The notes under the pieces: model-generated
Seen by the model: the letters and a program-made list of their open reading frames with translations, nothing else
Databases searched by the model: none
Told to the model about the DNA's origin: nothing
In this document: positions 1-5,503 of the stretch, one piece after another
Position numbering within the stretch: the stretch's first letter is position 1
Layout: the number at the start of each line of letters is the position of its first letter
Program-made: the position numbers and the translations under genes
Assembly: GCA_903909295.1 (NCBI GenBank)
Contig: CAIVVG010000065.1
Coordinates: 1 to 5,942, forward strand
Origin: an uncultured Chlamydiae bacterium
GTDB lineage: Bacteria; Chlamydiota; Chlamydiia; Chlamydiales; SM23-39
Length of the DNA stretch: 5,942 bases
Direction: 5' to 3'

Positions 1-958
1 CGAAGTTGCCTAGGTAGGCTACAGCGCCGGATGGGTAATTGCGCCAGTGTTTGCCCACAGCGACTCCATCGGCATAGCGCCCCTCTCCAATGAGCTTTCC
101 ATCTTCCCCAAAGTACTGTTCCTTCCCTTCTTTTTTCCCGTTTTTGTAATTGATGCGATAAGACTCTTTCCCATTTGCATGATACCGGACATGAGTACCG
201 ACGGGTTCTCCCTCTCGGAAATTGATCACCTCTACCACATTTCTTTGCTCGTCATAGGCAATCACAGCGGGATTTTTCCCCTCGGCGTGGAGCTTCCCCT
301 CGGCATATTGCTGTTGAAGGCGAAGAAGACCCGAAGGAAACCAGTACTTGGCCGTTCCGTGGGCTTTTCCATCTTGGTGGGGAACTTGGGCCGTTTTTAC
401 CCCCATATCGCTGTATTGGAGGAGGTCTCCTTGCAGCAGTCCTTCCTGGTAGGTTGCCTCTTCTTTGAGCTTCCCATCTTCATAATAGGAGTAGGCGGCA
501 CCACATGGCTTCCCTTCTCGGTAGACGGCGACGGATTGAACTTGTCCATTGGGATAAAAAACTTTTGCCTCTCCTTCGAGAACTCCGAGCTGGTAATGGG
601 CCGTGCGAAGGAGCTTTCCCTCAGGAGAAAATTCCACTTGGGGACCATGGGGGATGAGAGAACTCTTCCACTCTTTTGCTGCAGGAGTTTCTGGATCGGC
701 CAATATGACATCCATTTCCGACTGGATCTGGCTGTTTTCATAGAAAGTGACCTGTTTTACAACGTGTTCAGATCCATCGGGAGTCGGCTCATAAAATCGG
801 ATCACTTGGGGAGTTCCCTGCGGATAGGCTTGCACAATCTCGATTCTCCAATTCGGCTGACGCGGTTTCAAAGCAATATTGAGAGGGGCGGGAGTGGCCG
901 CGTCCGCGGAACCTGCTAGAGCCAAGGTAACAGCCAATAAAACGGCTAGTTTCTTCAT
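1..958 (-). CDS. Exported YwqK/MORN-type repeat protein (3' end beyond window)
   Basis: Translating the minus strand from the ATG at 958 gives 319 residues without a stop, so the C-terminus lies beyond base 1. Residues 1-20 (MKKLAVLLAVTLALAGSADA) form a classical Sec signal peptide with an A-D-A cleavage site. From about residue 105 the protein is made of repeats of the MORN_2/YwqK type (aromatic-x-x-(D/N)-G-K-L/V ... Y-x-x-G-K-x-x-G). Unit boundaries fall near residues 105, 130, 154, 178, 202, 226, 255, 279 and 303. The period is 24 residues, except one 29-residue unit at 226-254 and a slightly longer first unit. In this family the repeats form an extended beta-hairpin scaffold; annotation pipelines often label them YwqK antitoxin, which is not supported here. 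A GGAGA ribosome binding site lies at 970-966, 7 nt from the ATG. The protein is probably periplasmic, outer-membrane or secreted. Its partner and exact role are unknown. Proximity to a T2SS operon makes it a conceivable substrate, but the gene is not part of that operon. Confidence 0.88.
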   Translation of the reverse strand, partial: MKKLAVLLAVTLALAGSADAATPAPLNIALKPRQPNWRIEIVQAYPQGTPQVIRFYEPTPDGSEHVVKQVTFYENSQIQSEMDVILADPETPAAKEWKSSLIPHGPQVEFSPEGKLLRTAHYQLGVLEGEAKVFYPNGQVQSVAVYREGKPCGAAYSYYEDGKLKEEATYQEGLLQGDLLQYSDMGVKTAQVPHQDGKAHGTAKYWFPSGLLRLQQQYAEGKLHAEGKNPAVIAYDEQRNVVEVINFREGEPVGTHVRYHANGKESYRINYKNGKKEGKEQYFGEDGKLIGEGRYADGVAVGKHWRNYPSGAVAYLGNF

Positions 959-982
959 AAAGATTTCTCCAATGGTGAATAG

Positions 983-1002
983 GCCAGATTAGAACATCTG
1001 GC
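983..1002. repeat. Perfect 7-bp inverted repeat, candidate operator
   Basis: GCCAGAT (983-989) and ATCTGGC (996-1002) are perfect reverse complements separated by the 6-nt spacer TAGAAC. The repeat covers the predicted -10 box and part of the spacer of the minus-strand promoter. It also lies about 20 nt upstream of a TATATT box that could serve the plus-strand gene. A dimeric regulator bound here could affect both divergent genes. The alternative is a chance palindrome or a small hairpin. Confidence 0.45.
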
Positions 1003-1014
1003 AAATTTTCTCAA
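986..1014 (-). promoter_or_regulatory. Sigma-70-type promoter of the MORN gene
   Basis: On the minus strand TTGAGA (1014-1009) is followed by exactly 17 nt and then TAATCT (991-986), a good match to housekeeping -35 and -10 boxes. Transcription would start near 979, giving a leader of about 20 nt that contains the GGAGA ribosome binding site at 970-966 before the ATG at 958. The geometry fits the gene, but the site was found by eye only. Confidence 0.6.
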
Positions 1015-1019
1015 GACTC

Positions 1020-1025
1020 TATATT
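1020..1025 (+). promoter_or_regulatory. Possible -10 box for the plus-strand gene
   Basis: TATATT lies 10 nt before the ATG at 1036 and resembles a -10 hexamer. No convincing -35 box is visible 16-18 nt upstream, where the sequence is part of the inverted repeat (about 996-1003). If used, transcription would start only about 4 nt before the ATG, giving an essentially leaderless mRNA. This agrees with the lack of a ribosome binding site but is weak evidence. Confidence 0.25.
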
Positions 1026-1035
1026 ATTTTGCGCT

Positions 1036-1857
1036 ATGGCAAGCTCTCCCTCCAGTTATGCAACGGTCTCGTCAGGTACCTCTCGCTACGACACTCCCAC
1101 GGGATTTGAGCTAGATCCTCCTAAGACACCCTCCTTGCCGACGAGGGCATTCCTGACACTCTGTTTAGTCGTAGTACAAATTTCTACATCTGTTTTCCGC
1201 ATGTATTACTGGATTGCTCAGCGGGTATGGTTGGGCCCCTGCCCCCATAAAGCCACCTATAAAGGTCTGGCCCAGATCTCCCGAAGAGGAAATCCCGAAG
1301 AGCTGCGTGAGTTTATGGCCAACCAGGCAAGCGGAGGAACCGTCTCCGGATTTTTTATGAGAGAACTCCTCGCCCTTCCCGAATTGCACCTTCATTTATC
1401 GGAGATCATGCAGGGAGCTCATGTCTGTTTAGCTGACGGGGGGACTCTATTTACCGTCTGGAATGCGCACCCAGACACCCTCGCGCGCCCCTCCTCTCAC
1501 GAAGGGCTCTCGTCAGAACTGGGCCACTGCCTCTTTGGACGAGTCCAAAGAGGGGATCATTGGTATACCTGTTTCCAATTTGAAAACTCCCCTGTCTGGG
1601 GCAATATCATGTCGCCGATTCACCACGTCATCGATTACCTCTACTATAAAATTACGGGCCGGCAACAGGGCCCCGCAGGAAGCTCCCCCCACGTGGACCA
1701 CCACCCCCTCATCTTAAATATCGACGTCGATGCCTACTTCAAGGCGCGTGAGAATTTGAGTGGGGGTGAATCGGCCCCGACTCCTTCACCTCTGCCCTCT
1801 CCCGATTCCCAAAAAGGTCGGGAAATGTCAGTTCCTTCTCCTTTGGACCTTGTGTAA
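1036..1857 (+). CDS. Hypothetical protein with one hydrophobic segment
   Basis: I do not recognise this 273-residue protein. Residues 1-36 are rich in Ser, Thr and Pro. Residues about 37-54 (AFLTLCLVVVQISTSVF) are one hydrophobic stretch that could be a signal anchor or a single membrane helix. Residues 60-232 look like a folded domain with many aromatic, His and Gly residues, including VWNAHPD (141-147), LGHCLFG (162-168), GDHWYTCFQFEN (173-184) and HHVIDYLYYKITGRQQGPAGSS (196-217, a likely conserved core). The tail after about residue 235 is low-complexity (PTPSPLPSPDS) and lies entirely inside the opposing GspH-like gene. It may be read-through sequence gained after loss of an earlier stop. 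The start is the first ATG after an in-frame TGA at 976. No Shine-Dalgarno sequence precedes it. It is transcribed away from the MORN gene and toward the secretion operon. An N-terminal Ser/Thr/Pro region followed by a membrane segment is compatible with an envelope protein or an effector, but nothing here proves either. Confidence 0.7.
   Translation: MASSPSSYATVSSGTSRYDTPTGFELDPPKTPSLPTRAFLTLCLVVVQISTSVFRMYYWIAQRVWLGPCPHKATYKGLAQISRRGNPEELREFMANQASGGTVSGFFMRELLALPELHLHLSEIMQGAHVCLADGGTLFTVWNAHPDTLARPSSHEGLSSELGHCLFGRVQRGDHWYTCFQFENSPVWGNIMSPIHHVIDYLYYKITGRQQGPAGSSPHVDHHPLILNIDVDAYFKARENLSGGESAPTPSPLPSPDSQKGREMSVPSPLDLV
1530..1553. repeat. Near-perfect 24-bp palindrome inside the hypothetical gene
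   Basis: CCTCTTTGGAC (1530-1540) and GTCCAAAGAGG (1543-1553) are perfect 11-bp reverse complements around the dinucleotide GA. The segment encodes residues around CLFGRVQRG in the plus-strand gene. No T-run follows on either strand, so it is not a normal terminator. Confidence 0.6.
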
Positions 1858-2236
1858 ATAGAAGGGTTCCCTCTGGAGACACCTTTCCTGAAGCAAAAAA
1901 TTCCAGGGTCCACCCATCTGATAGCGTCCCCCGATTGAAGAGCATCGAGATCCCATGCAAAGAGACCGGCTTGAGAGGACGCATCGCCTTATGGTCGATG
2001 CAGGTGGTCTCAAAGACCCAATTAGAGCCCTCTTTGCGCAAGATCCCTCGCCAATCAGACTGGGTCGCAACAGCTATCCGCTGGCATACTTCACAGGTCT
2101 GTTTGAACGAGGCAAAATCAGTCTCAAACCGCTTCTTCACAATCGCATCGCGGCCCCTCCAACCGATGAGCCCTCCGACCAAAAGGAGGAGCGTGAACCC
2201 GACTAACAGCTCTAACAATGTAAACGGGCGCTTCAT
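1739..2236 (-). CDS. GspH-like minor pseudopilin
   Basis: This 165-residue protein has a type III (pilin-like) signal. A very short basic leader, MKRP, is followed by FTLLELL with Phe at +1 and Glu at +5 of the mature protein, then a hydrophobic helix to about residue 25 that would insert in the inner membrane and pack into the pseudopilus. The body (about 30-145) is soluble and periplasmic, with C48 and C51 in a CxxC arrangement and C79. Unusually, the residue before the cleavage site is Pro rather than Gly or Ala. Position directly after gspG, size and the single N-terminal helix suggest the GspH role (minor pseudopilin at the tip), but similarity beyond the N-terminus is too weak to exclude another minor pseudopilin. 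The ATG at 2236 overlaps the gspG stop as ATGA, so translation is probably coupled; the only SD-like bases (AAGG) abut the ATG. The last 39 residues overlap the convergent gene. The segment to about LTFPDLFGN (136-144) looks genuine and the remainder may be drift. Confidence 0.75.
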   Translation of the reverse strand: MKRPFTLLELLVGFTLLLLVGGLIGWRGRDAIVKKRFETDFASFKQTCEVCQRIAVATQSDWRGILRKEGSNWVFETTCIDHKAMRPLKPVSLHGISMLFNRGTLSDGWTLEFFASGKVSPEGTLLFTQGPKEKELTFPDLFGNRERAEVKESGPIHPHSNSHAP

Positions 2237-2595
2237 CCTTGATTTTTTTTATAGTTCTCTAATCCTGCCGACTTGATATCAAAATCGTTATCGATGATCT
2301 GGATATCAAATTTGTTGCCCCAGCCATCTACCATCAACTTGGCCGGATCTTTCGCCAATCCCAGTTTTTCCAAGAACTTACCTGGTTCTTTAACCACATT
2401 TTCTACAGTCTGCCCCTCTGCCACACAGAGTTGTAACAGATCGTAGAGCTGTTGCTTCCCTTGCTCTGTTCGAAATACCTTTCCTTTCTCCAAAGTGCCG
2501 CGCATGTTGTATCCAATAGCGCCCGTAATCAGGGTAATAATCAGAATAGAAATCATGATTTCTAGGAGAGTGAATGCTCTTTTTTTTCTTTTCAT
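2233..2595 (-). CDS. gspG: Type II secretion major pseudopilin GspG
   Basis: The 120-residue product is the main subunit of the T2SS pseudopilus. It has the leader MKRKKRA, processed after Ala7 by the prepilin peptidase (GspO, not in this window). The mature N-terminus is FTLLEIMISILIITLITG with Glu at +5, followed by the long N-terminal helix. The short soluble domain contains DGWGNKFDI (90-98), equivalent to the D-x-WGNPY signature of GspG, and an acidic IDNDFDIKSAG (101-111) near the C-terminus, where GspG proteins place their calcium-binding loop. The protein is on the short side for GspG (family usually about 130-145). The NMRGTLEKGKVFRTEQ segment is reminiscent of chlamydial GspG. AGAGGA at 2606-2601 is a good ribosome binding site, 5 nt from the ATG. 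The gene begins 12 nt after gspF and overlaps the next pseudopilin gene by 4 nt. Confidence 0.92.
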   Translation of the reverse strand: MKRKKRAFTLLEIMISILIITLITGAIGYNMRGTLEKGKVFRTEQGKQQLYDLLQLCVAEGQTVENVVKEPGKFLEKLGLAKDPAKLMVDGWGNKFDIQIIDNDFDIKSAGLENYKKNQG

Positions 2596-2600
2596 ACCGT

Positions 2601-2606
2601 TCCTCT
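2601..2606 (-). promoter_or_regulatory. Ribosome binding site of gspG
   Basis: AGAGGA on the minus strand lies 5 nt before the gspG ATG at 2595, within the 12-nt gspF/gspG gap. It is one of the best Shine-Dalgarno matches in the operon, as expected for the most abundant pseudopilin subunit. Confidence 0.7.
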
Positions 2607-2607
2607 T

Positions 2608-3795
2608 TTAATTTGTTGCAAAAGAACTCACATCGGTCAGAGGGAGCATGACCGAGAGCAATACAAACCCCACAATCAGGCCTAACACCAGAAGCAAAAT
2701 GGGCTGCGCCATCGTAGCAAACTGGGACAGGGTTCTTTCCAGCTCTTCTTCATAAATTTGTGCAATCTGATGAAGCATAAAGGAAAGACTCCCCCCTTCT
2801 GAAGCGATCGCAAGCATACGAGGAATCAGCGGAGGAATCAAGGGGTGATTGTGAAATGCGGCGTGGATCGGCTCTCCTTGCAGCATGCGCCCCTCCGCCG
2901 ATGCGATCACCTCTTCTAAGAGGGGATGCCTGAGCGTTTTTCTCGCTTGAGCAAAGGCCTCAACAGCGGGCACGCCTCCTTCCAAAAGGGTCGCCGTAGA
3001 GCGACAAAAGCGGACAAAGGCCACCTTGGCGAAGAGGGGCTTTAGAAAGGGGAACCCCAAGATCCAGCTCGAGACCTTCGCCTTTCCTTTTTTTGAAAAG
3101 CGTAGCCCTATACCGCCTCCCACACACCCTATAATAAAGACCAATAGATAGGGCTTTGCCGCACAGGCCAACTTACTTGCGCCAAATACCAATTGGGTAA
3201 AGGGGTGGAGGGTGCGCCCCTCAAAAAGACCCTGCAGAGAGGGAACTACGAAAAAGAGGAGAGCGCAAAAGACAAAGAGGCAAAATCCGCTGAGCAGAGC
3301 CGGATAGAGGAGGGCTGCTGTGAGCTGCTTTTGCACTTGCAGCTGCTTGGAAATCAGGGCGACCAGTTCTTGGAGCGCACGACTGAGCGTTCCGGTTTGC
3401 TCCGCATTGGCAACCATCGCGACATACAGAAGATCAAAACTTTCTGGATGACGGGAGAGGCTCGTAGAAAAAGGGACCCCGCTCCGCACCTGATCGCAGA
3501 GGTCGATGAAGAGTTGGTGCGCTTTTTGTTTGCGGTATTTTTCTTCCAGGGCTGAAAGGGTCTCAAAAAGGGGGAGCCCTGCCTCAAGAAGTCGACCCAT
3601 TTCACGGGTGAGATTGAGCACCTCTTGTTTAGAGAGAACTACGCGCCTCTGTTTATCCGTAAGGGGAACAATCTGAATGACCGGAATTTGGAGCCGCACC
3701 AATTTGAGTTTGGCCGCATGGAGGCTATCTGCATCGATCGTCCCCTCCTCTTTTTTCCCCCTCTCCGCCACCGCCGTGTATCGAAATAATGGCAT
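2608..3795 (-). CDS. gspF: Type II secretion inner-membrane platform protein GspF
   Basis: The 395-residue product matches the usual GspF length of about 400. It starts with the family pattern MPLFRYTAVAERGKKEEGTI, followed by DADSLHAAK, which fixes the start. Two homologous cytoplasmic T2SSF domains are visible. The first (about 60-185) includes LLEAGLPLFETLSALEE (69-85). The second (about 260-385) includes LLEGGVPAVEAFAQAR (270-285). Both are followed by the conserved amphipathic 'xGxLSxxL' type helices (TGTLSRAL, 134-141; GGSLSFML, 334-341). Hydrophobic segments at about 160-187, 213-232 and 364-386 give the expected three membrane helices. GspF sits in the inner membrane and couples the GspE motor to pseudopilus assembly. 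Its ATG at 3795 follows the gspE stop with no intervening base, and GAGGGA at 3804-3799 serves as ribosome binding site. PilC of type IV pili is the close paralogue, but the neighbouring gspD and gspG favour T2SS. Confidence 0.95.
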   Translation of the reverse strand: MPLFRYTAVAERGKKEEGTIDADSLHAAKLKLVRLQIPVIQIVPLTDKQRRVVLSKQEVLNLTREMGRLLEAGLPLFETLSALEEKYRKQKAHQLFIDLCDQVRSGVPFSTSLSRHPESFDLLYVAMVANAEQTGTLSRALQELVALISKQLQVQKQLTAALLYPALLSGFCLFVFCALLFFVVPSLQGLFEGRTLHPFTQLVFGASKLACAAKPYLLVFIIGCVGGGIGLRFSKKGKAKVSSWILGFPFLKPLFAKVAFVRFCRSTATLLEGGVPAVEAFAQARKTLRHPLLEEVIASAEGRMLQGEPIHAAFHNHPLIPPLIPRMLAIASEGGSLSFMLHQIAQIYEEELERTLSQFATMAQPILLLVLGLIVGFVLLSVMLPLTDVSSFATN

Positions 3796-5346
3796 TTATC
3801 CCTCTTTCGTATCGATGCGGGTGACACGGAGCAATTCGGCGCTGGTGGTGATTCCCGCTGCGACGAGCCTAGCTCCCTGATCGAAAAGAGACATCATCCC
3901 TTGCGCTAATGCCACGCGGCGAAGCTCTTCCCCATCCTGGCTTTTGAGAACCTGTGTCTTGATCGGGGAGGTCACCTGCATCACCTCGTAAATACCGTGC
4001 CGCCCCTTGTATCCCGTTTGGAAACAGGCGCTGCATCCCACTCCTCGATAAAAAGGTCTCCCTTCCCAACCAGCAAGGCCGAGTTCTTCTAGCTCCGGCT
4101 CGGAAGGCGTATAACTGTGCTTGCAATGAGGACAAATACACCGAATCAGTCGCTGAGCAATCACTCCCAAAATGGAGGAGGCGAGCAAATAGGGCTCAAT
4201 GCCCATGTCGGCCAACCGAGTGAGTGCCGAAGGCGCATCATTGGTATGGAGCGTGCTCAAAACCAAGTGGCCTGTGAGCGATGCTTGAATGGCGATTTCT
4301 GCAGTCTCCTTATCTCGGATCTCCCCGATCATGATCACATCGGGGTCCTGTCTTAAAATGTGGCGGAGCCCCTTGGCAAAAGTAAGCTCAATCTTCGGAT
4401 TGACGTTCATCTGAGAGATTCCGGGGAGCTTATATTCGACAGGATCTTCAACGGTAATGATGTTCATCTCAGAGGCATTGATCTCCGATAAAGCGCTGTA
4501 TAAGGTCGTCGTTTTTCCGCTCCCCGTCGGCCCCGTCACCAACACAATCCCTTCAGGCATTTGCACCAATTTTCTCAGCAGCCTCAAAGAATAGTCATCC
4601 ATCCCGATCCGATCGAGTCCCATGACCACATTCCCCTTATCGAGGATGCGCAATACCAGCCGTTCGCCGTAGACAATCGGCAGAGTACTGACCCGAAAAT
4701 CGATCTCCCTTCCTCCGTGGCGCAGCTTGATCCTCCCATCTTGAGGCAGCCGAGTTTCAGCGATGTCCATTTTTGCCATCACCTTCACCCGAGTCACGAT
4801 CTGGCTTTGCACATCTCTGGGAGGCGTATGCCTTTTCAGCAGTACCCCATCGATCCGGTAGCGCACATGAAGCCCCTCTGCCGTCGGTTCAAAGTGGATA
4901 TCAGAGGCTCCCTGCCCGATCGCCTCAACCAAAATGGCATTGACCATCCGGATAACTGCATTTTGTTCCCCCCGCTCGAGCAGATCGTACCCCTCCTGCC
5001 CCTCTTCTGCCGAGGGAGCGGCTCCTTGAGCAAAGAGCTCTTTGGTCTCTTCCTCTTTTTGGTGGTAACACTGCTCAATCGCAGACTCGATGAGCTCGAG
5101 GGGGCAGTAAACCGGGACGAGGGTCTTTTTTAAGAGGAGCTTGACCTCTTCTAACGACTCCAAATCCAACGGATCTGCGACAGCGACAATCACCCGATGG
5201 GCCTCCTGTTCGAGGGGAAGCAAGTGTTTCTGTTTGGCGAGTAAATAAGGGATCAGAGCAATGCGCCCTGCGACTAAAGGGAAATGGGAAATTTGTTCAC
5301 AGATCGGAAGTCCAAACTGCTCAGCTAGCTCTCTTGCATTCGACAT
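3796..5346 (-). CDS. gspE: Type II secretion ATPase GspE
   Basis: This cytoplasmic hexameric ATPase powers pseudopilus assembly. With the ATG at 5346 the protein has 516 residues, within the normal GspE range. Residues 1-100 form the N-terminal regulatory domain, which normally docks to GspL. GASDIHFEP (146-154) begins the N2 domain. GPTGSGKT (272-279) is Walker A, TVEDPVEY (298-305) the Asp box, DPDVIMIGEIRD (334-345) Walker B with its catalytic Glu, and GHLVLSTLHTND (359-370) the His box. Four cysteines in two CxxC pairs (405/408 and 438/441) form the zinc-binding CM domain typical of GspE and PilB. All catalytic residues are present, so it should be active. An in-frame GTG at 5382 would add 12 residues, but that extension is encoded by the adjacent repeat element. 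The ATG at 5346 has its own GGGGA and is preferred. The stop TAA abuts the gspF ATG. The gene lies 157 nt downstream of gspD rather than being tightly coupled to it. Confidence 0.95.
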   Translation of the reverse strand: MSNARELAEQFGLPICEQISHFPLVAGRIALIPYLLAKQKHLLPLEQEAHRVIVAVADPLDLESLEEVKLLLKKTLVPVYCPLELIESAIEQCYHQKEEETKELFAQGAAPSAEEGQEGYDLLERGEQNAVIRMVNAILVEAIGQGASDIHFEPTAEGLHVRYRIDGVLLKRHTPPRDVQSQIVTRVKVMAKMDIAETRLPQDGRIKLRHGGREIDFRVSTLPIVYGERLVLRILDKGNVVMGLDRIGMDDYSLRLLRKLVQMPEGIVLVTGPTGSGKTTTLYSALSEINASEMNIITVEDPVEYKLPGISQMNVNPKIELTFAKGLRHILRQDPDVIMIGEIRDKETAEIAIQASLTGHLVLSTLHTNDAPSALTRLADMGIEPYLLASSILGVIAQRLIRCICPHCKHSYTPSEPELEELGLAGWEGRPFYRGVGCSACFQTGYKGRHGIYEVMQVTSPIKTQVLKSQDGEELRRVALAQGMMSLFDQGARLVAAGITTSAELLRVTRIDTKEG

Positions 5347-5349
5347 AGA

Positions 5350-5354
5350 TCCCC
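5350..5354 (-). promoter_or_regulatory. Ribosome binding site deciding the gspE start
   Basis: GGGGA on the minus strand lies 3 nt before the ATG at 5346. The spacing is short but usable. It supports this ATG over the upstream GTG at 5382, whose surroundings are the A/G-rich inverted-repeat arm with no specific ribosome binding site. Confidence 0.5.
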
Positions 5355-5368
5355 AATTCAAGGTTAGG

Positions 5369-5480
5369 AAAAAATTCACCACAGAGACGCAGAGAACGCA
5401 GAGGTCTCAGAGAAAAATAGAGAATCAATGGCACCCCCTCTGCGATCTTTGCGTTCTCTGCGTCTCTGCGGTCATTTTTT
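5369..5480. repeat. Imperfect 112-bp inverted-repeat element (MITE/REP-like)
   Basis: The left arm (5369-5412) and right arm (5438-5480) are reverse complements with few mismatches, around a loop of about 25 nt (5413-5437). The cores 5382-5400 and 5450-5468 match over 19 of 19 bases. Each arm contains short tandem units (CAGAGACG, CAGAGAACG, CAGAGGTCT), giving an 8-9 nt period. A T6 run follows the hairpin on both strands (5475-5480 on plus, 5374-5369 on minus). Its conceptual translation contains FTTETQRTQRSQ and LCDLCVLCVSAV. I know these as peptides recurring in spurious proteins from many unrelated genomes, a sign of a dispersed palindromic repeat. It fills most of the 157-nt gspD/gspE gap. 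It has no transposase and no obvious target-site duplication. It could act as an intrinsic-terminator-like hairpin within the operon. Confidence 0.85.
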
Positions 5481-5503
5481 GAATCCCTCAGGCGCATTCC
5501 CCA

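Noticed and set aside
47..919. Long plus-strand open frame of 290 codons opposite the MORN gene
   Set aside because: The minus-strand frame has a signal peptide, regular repeats, a promoter and a ribosome binding site. The plus-strand translation shows no domain pattern and is the antisense shadow of a repetitive gene.
1463..1717. Alternative plus-strand frame of 84 codons within the hypothetical gene
   Set aside because: It is out of frame with the longer 273-codon gene and Pro/Thr/Arg-rich without domain features.
1720..1731. 12-bp palindrome ATCGACGTCGAT
   Set aside because: It encodes part of NIDVDA in the hypothetical gene. It is short, with no supporting context for a site or terminator.
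4561..5133. 190-codon plus-strand frame inside gspE
   Set aside because: It lies wholly antisense to a gspE segment with intact family motifs; its His/Pro/Leu-rich translation is typical of an antisense shadow.
5369..5480. CRISPR or tandem-repeat array
   Set aside because: The 8-9 nt units are degenerate and arranged as two inverted arms. There are no spacers of regular length or repeated 24-37 nt units.
5261..5482. 73-codon plus-strand frame ending LCDLCVLCVSAVIF
   Set aside because: It is the translation of the palindromic repeat plus the antisense of the gspE start. Such peptides are recurrent annotation artefacts.
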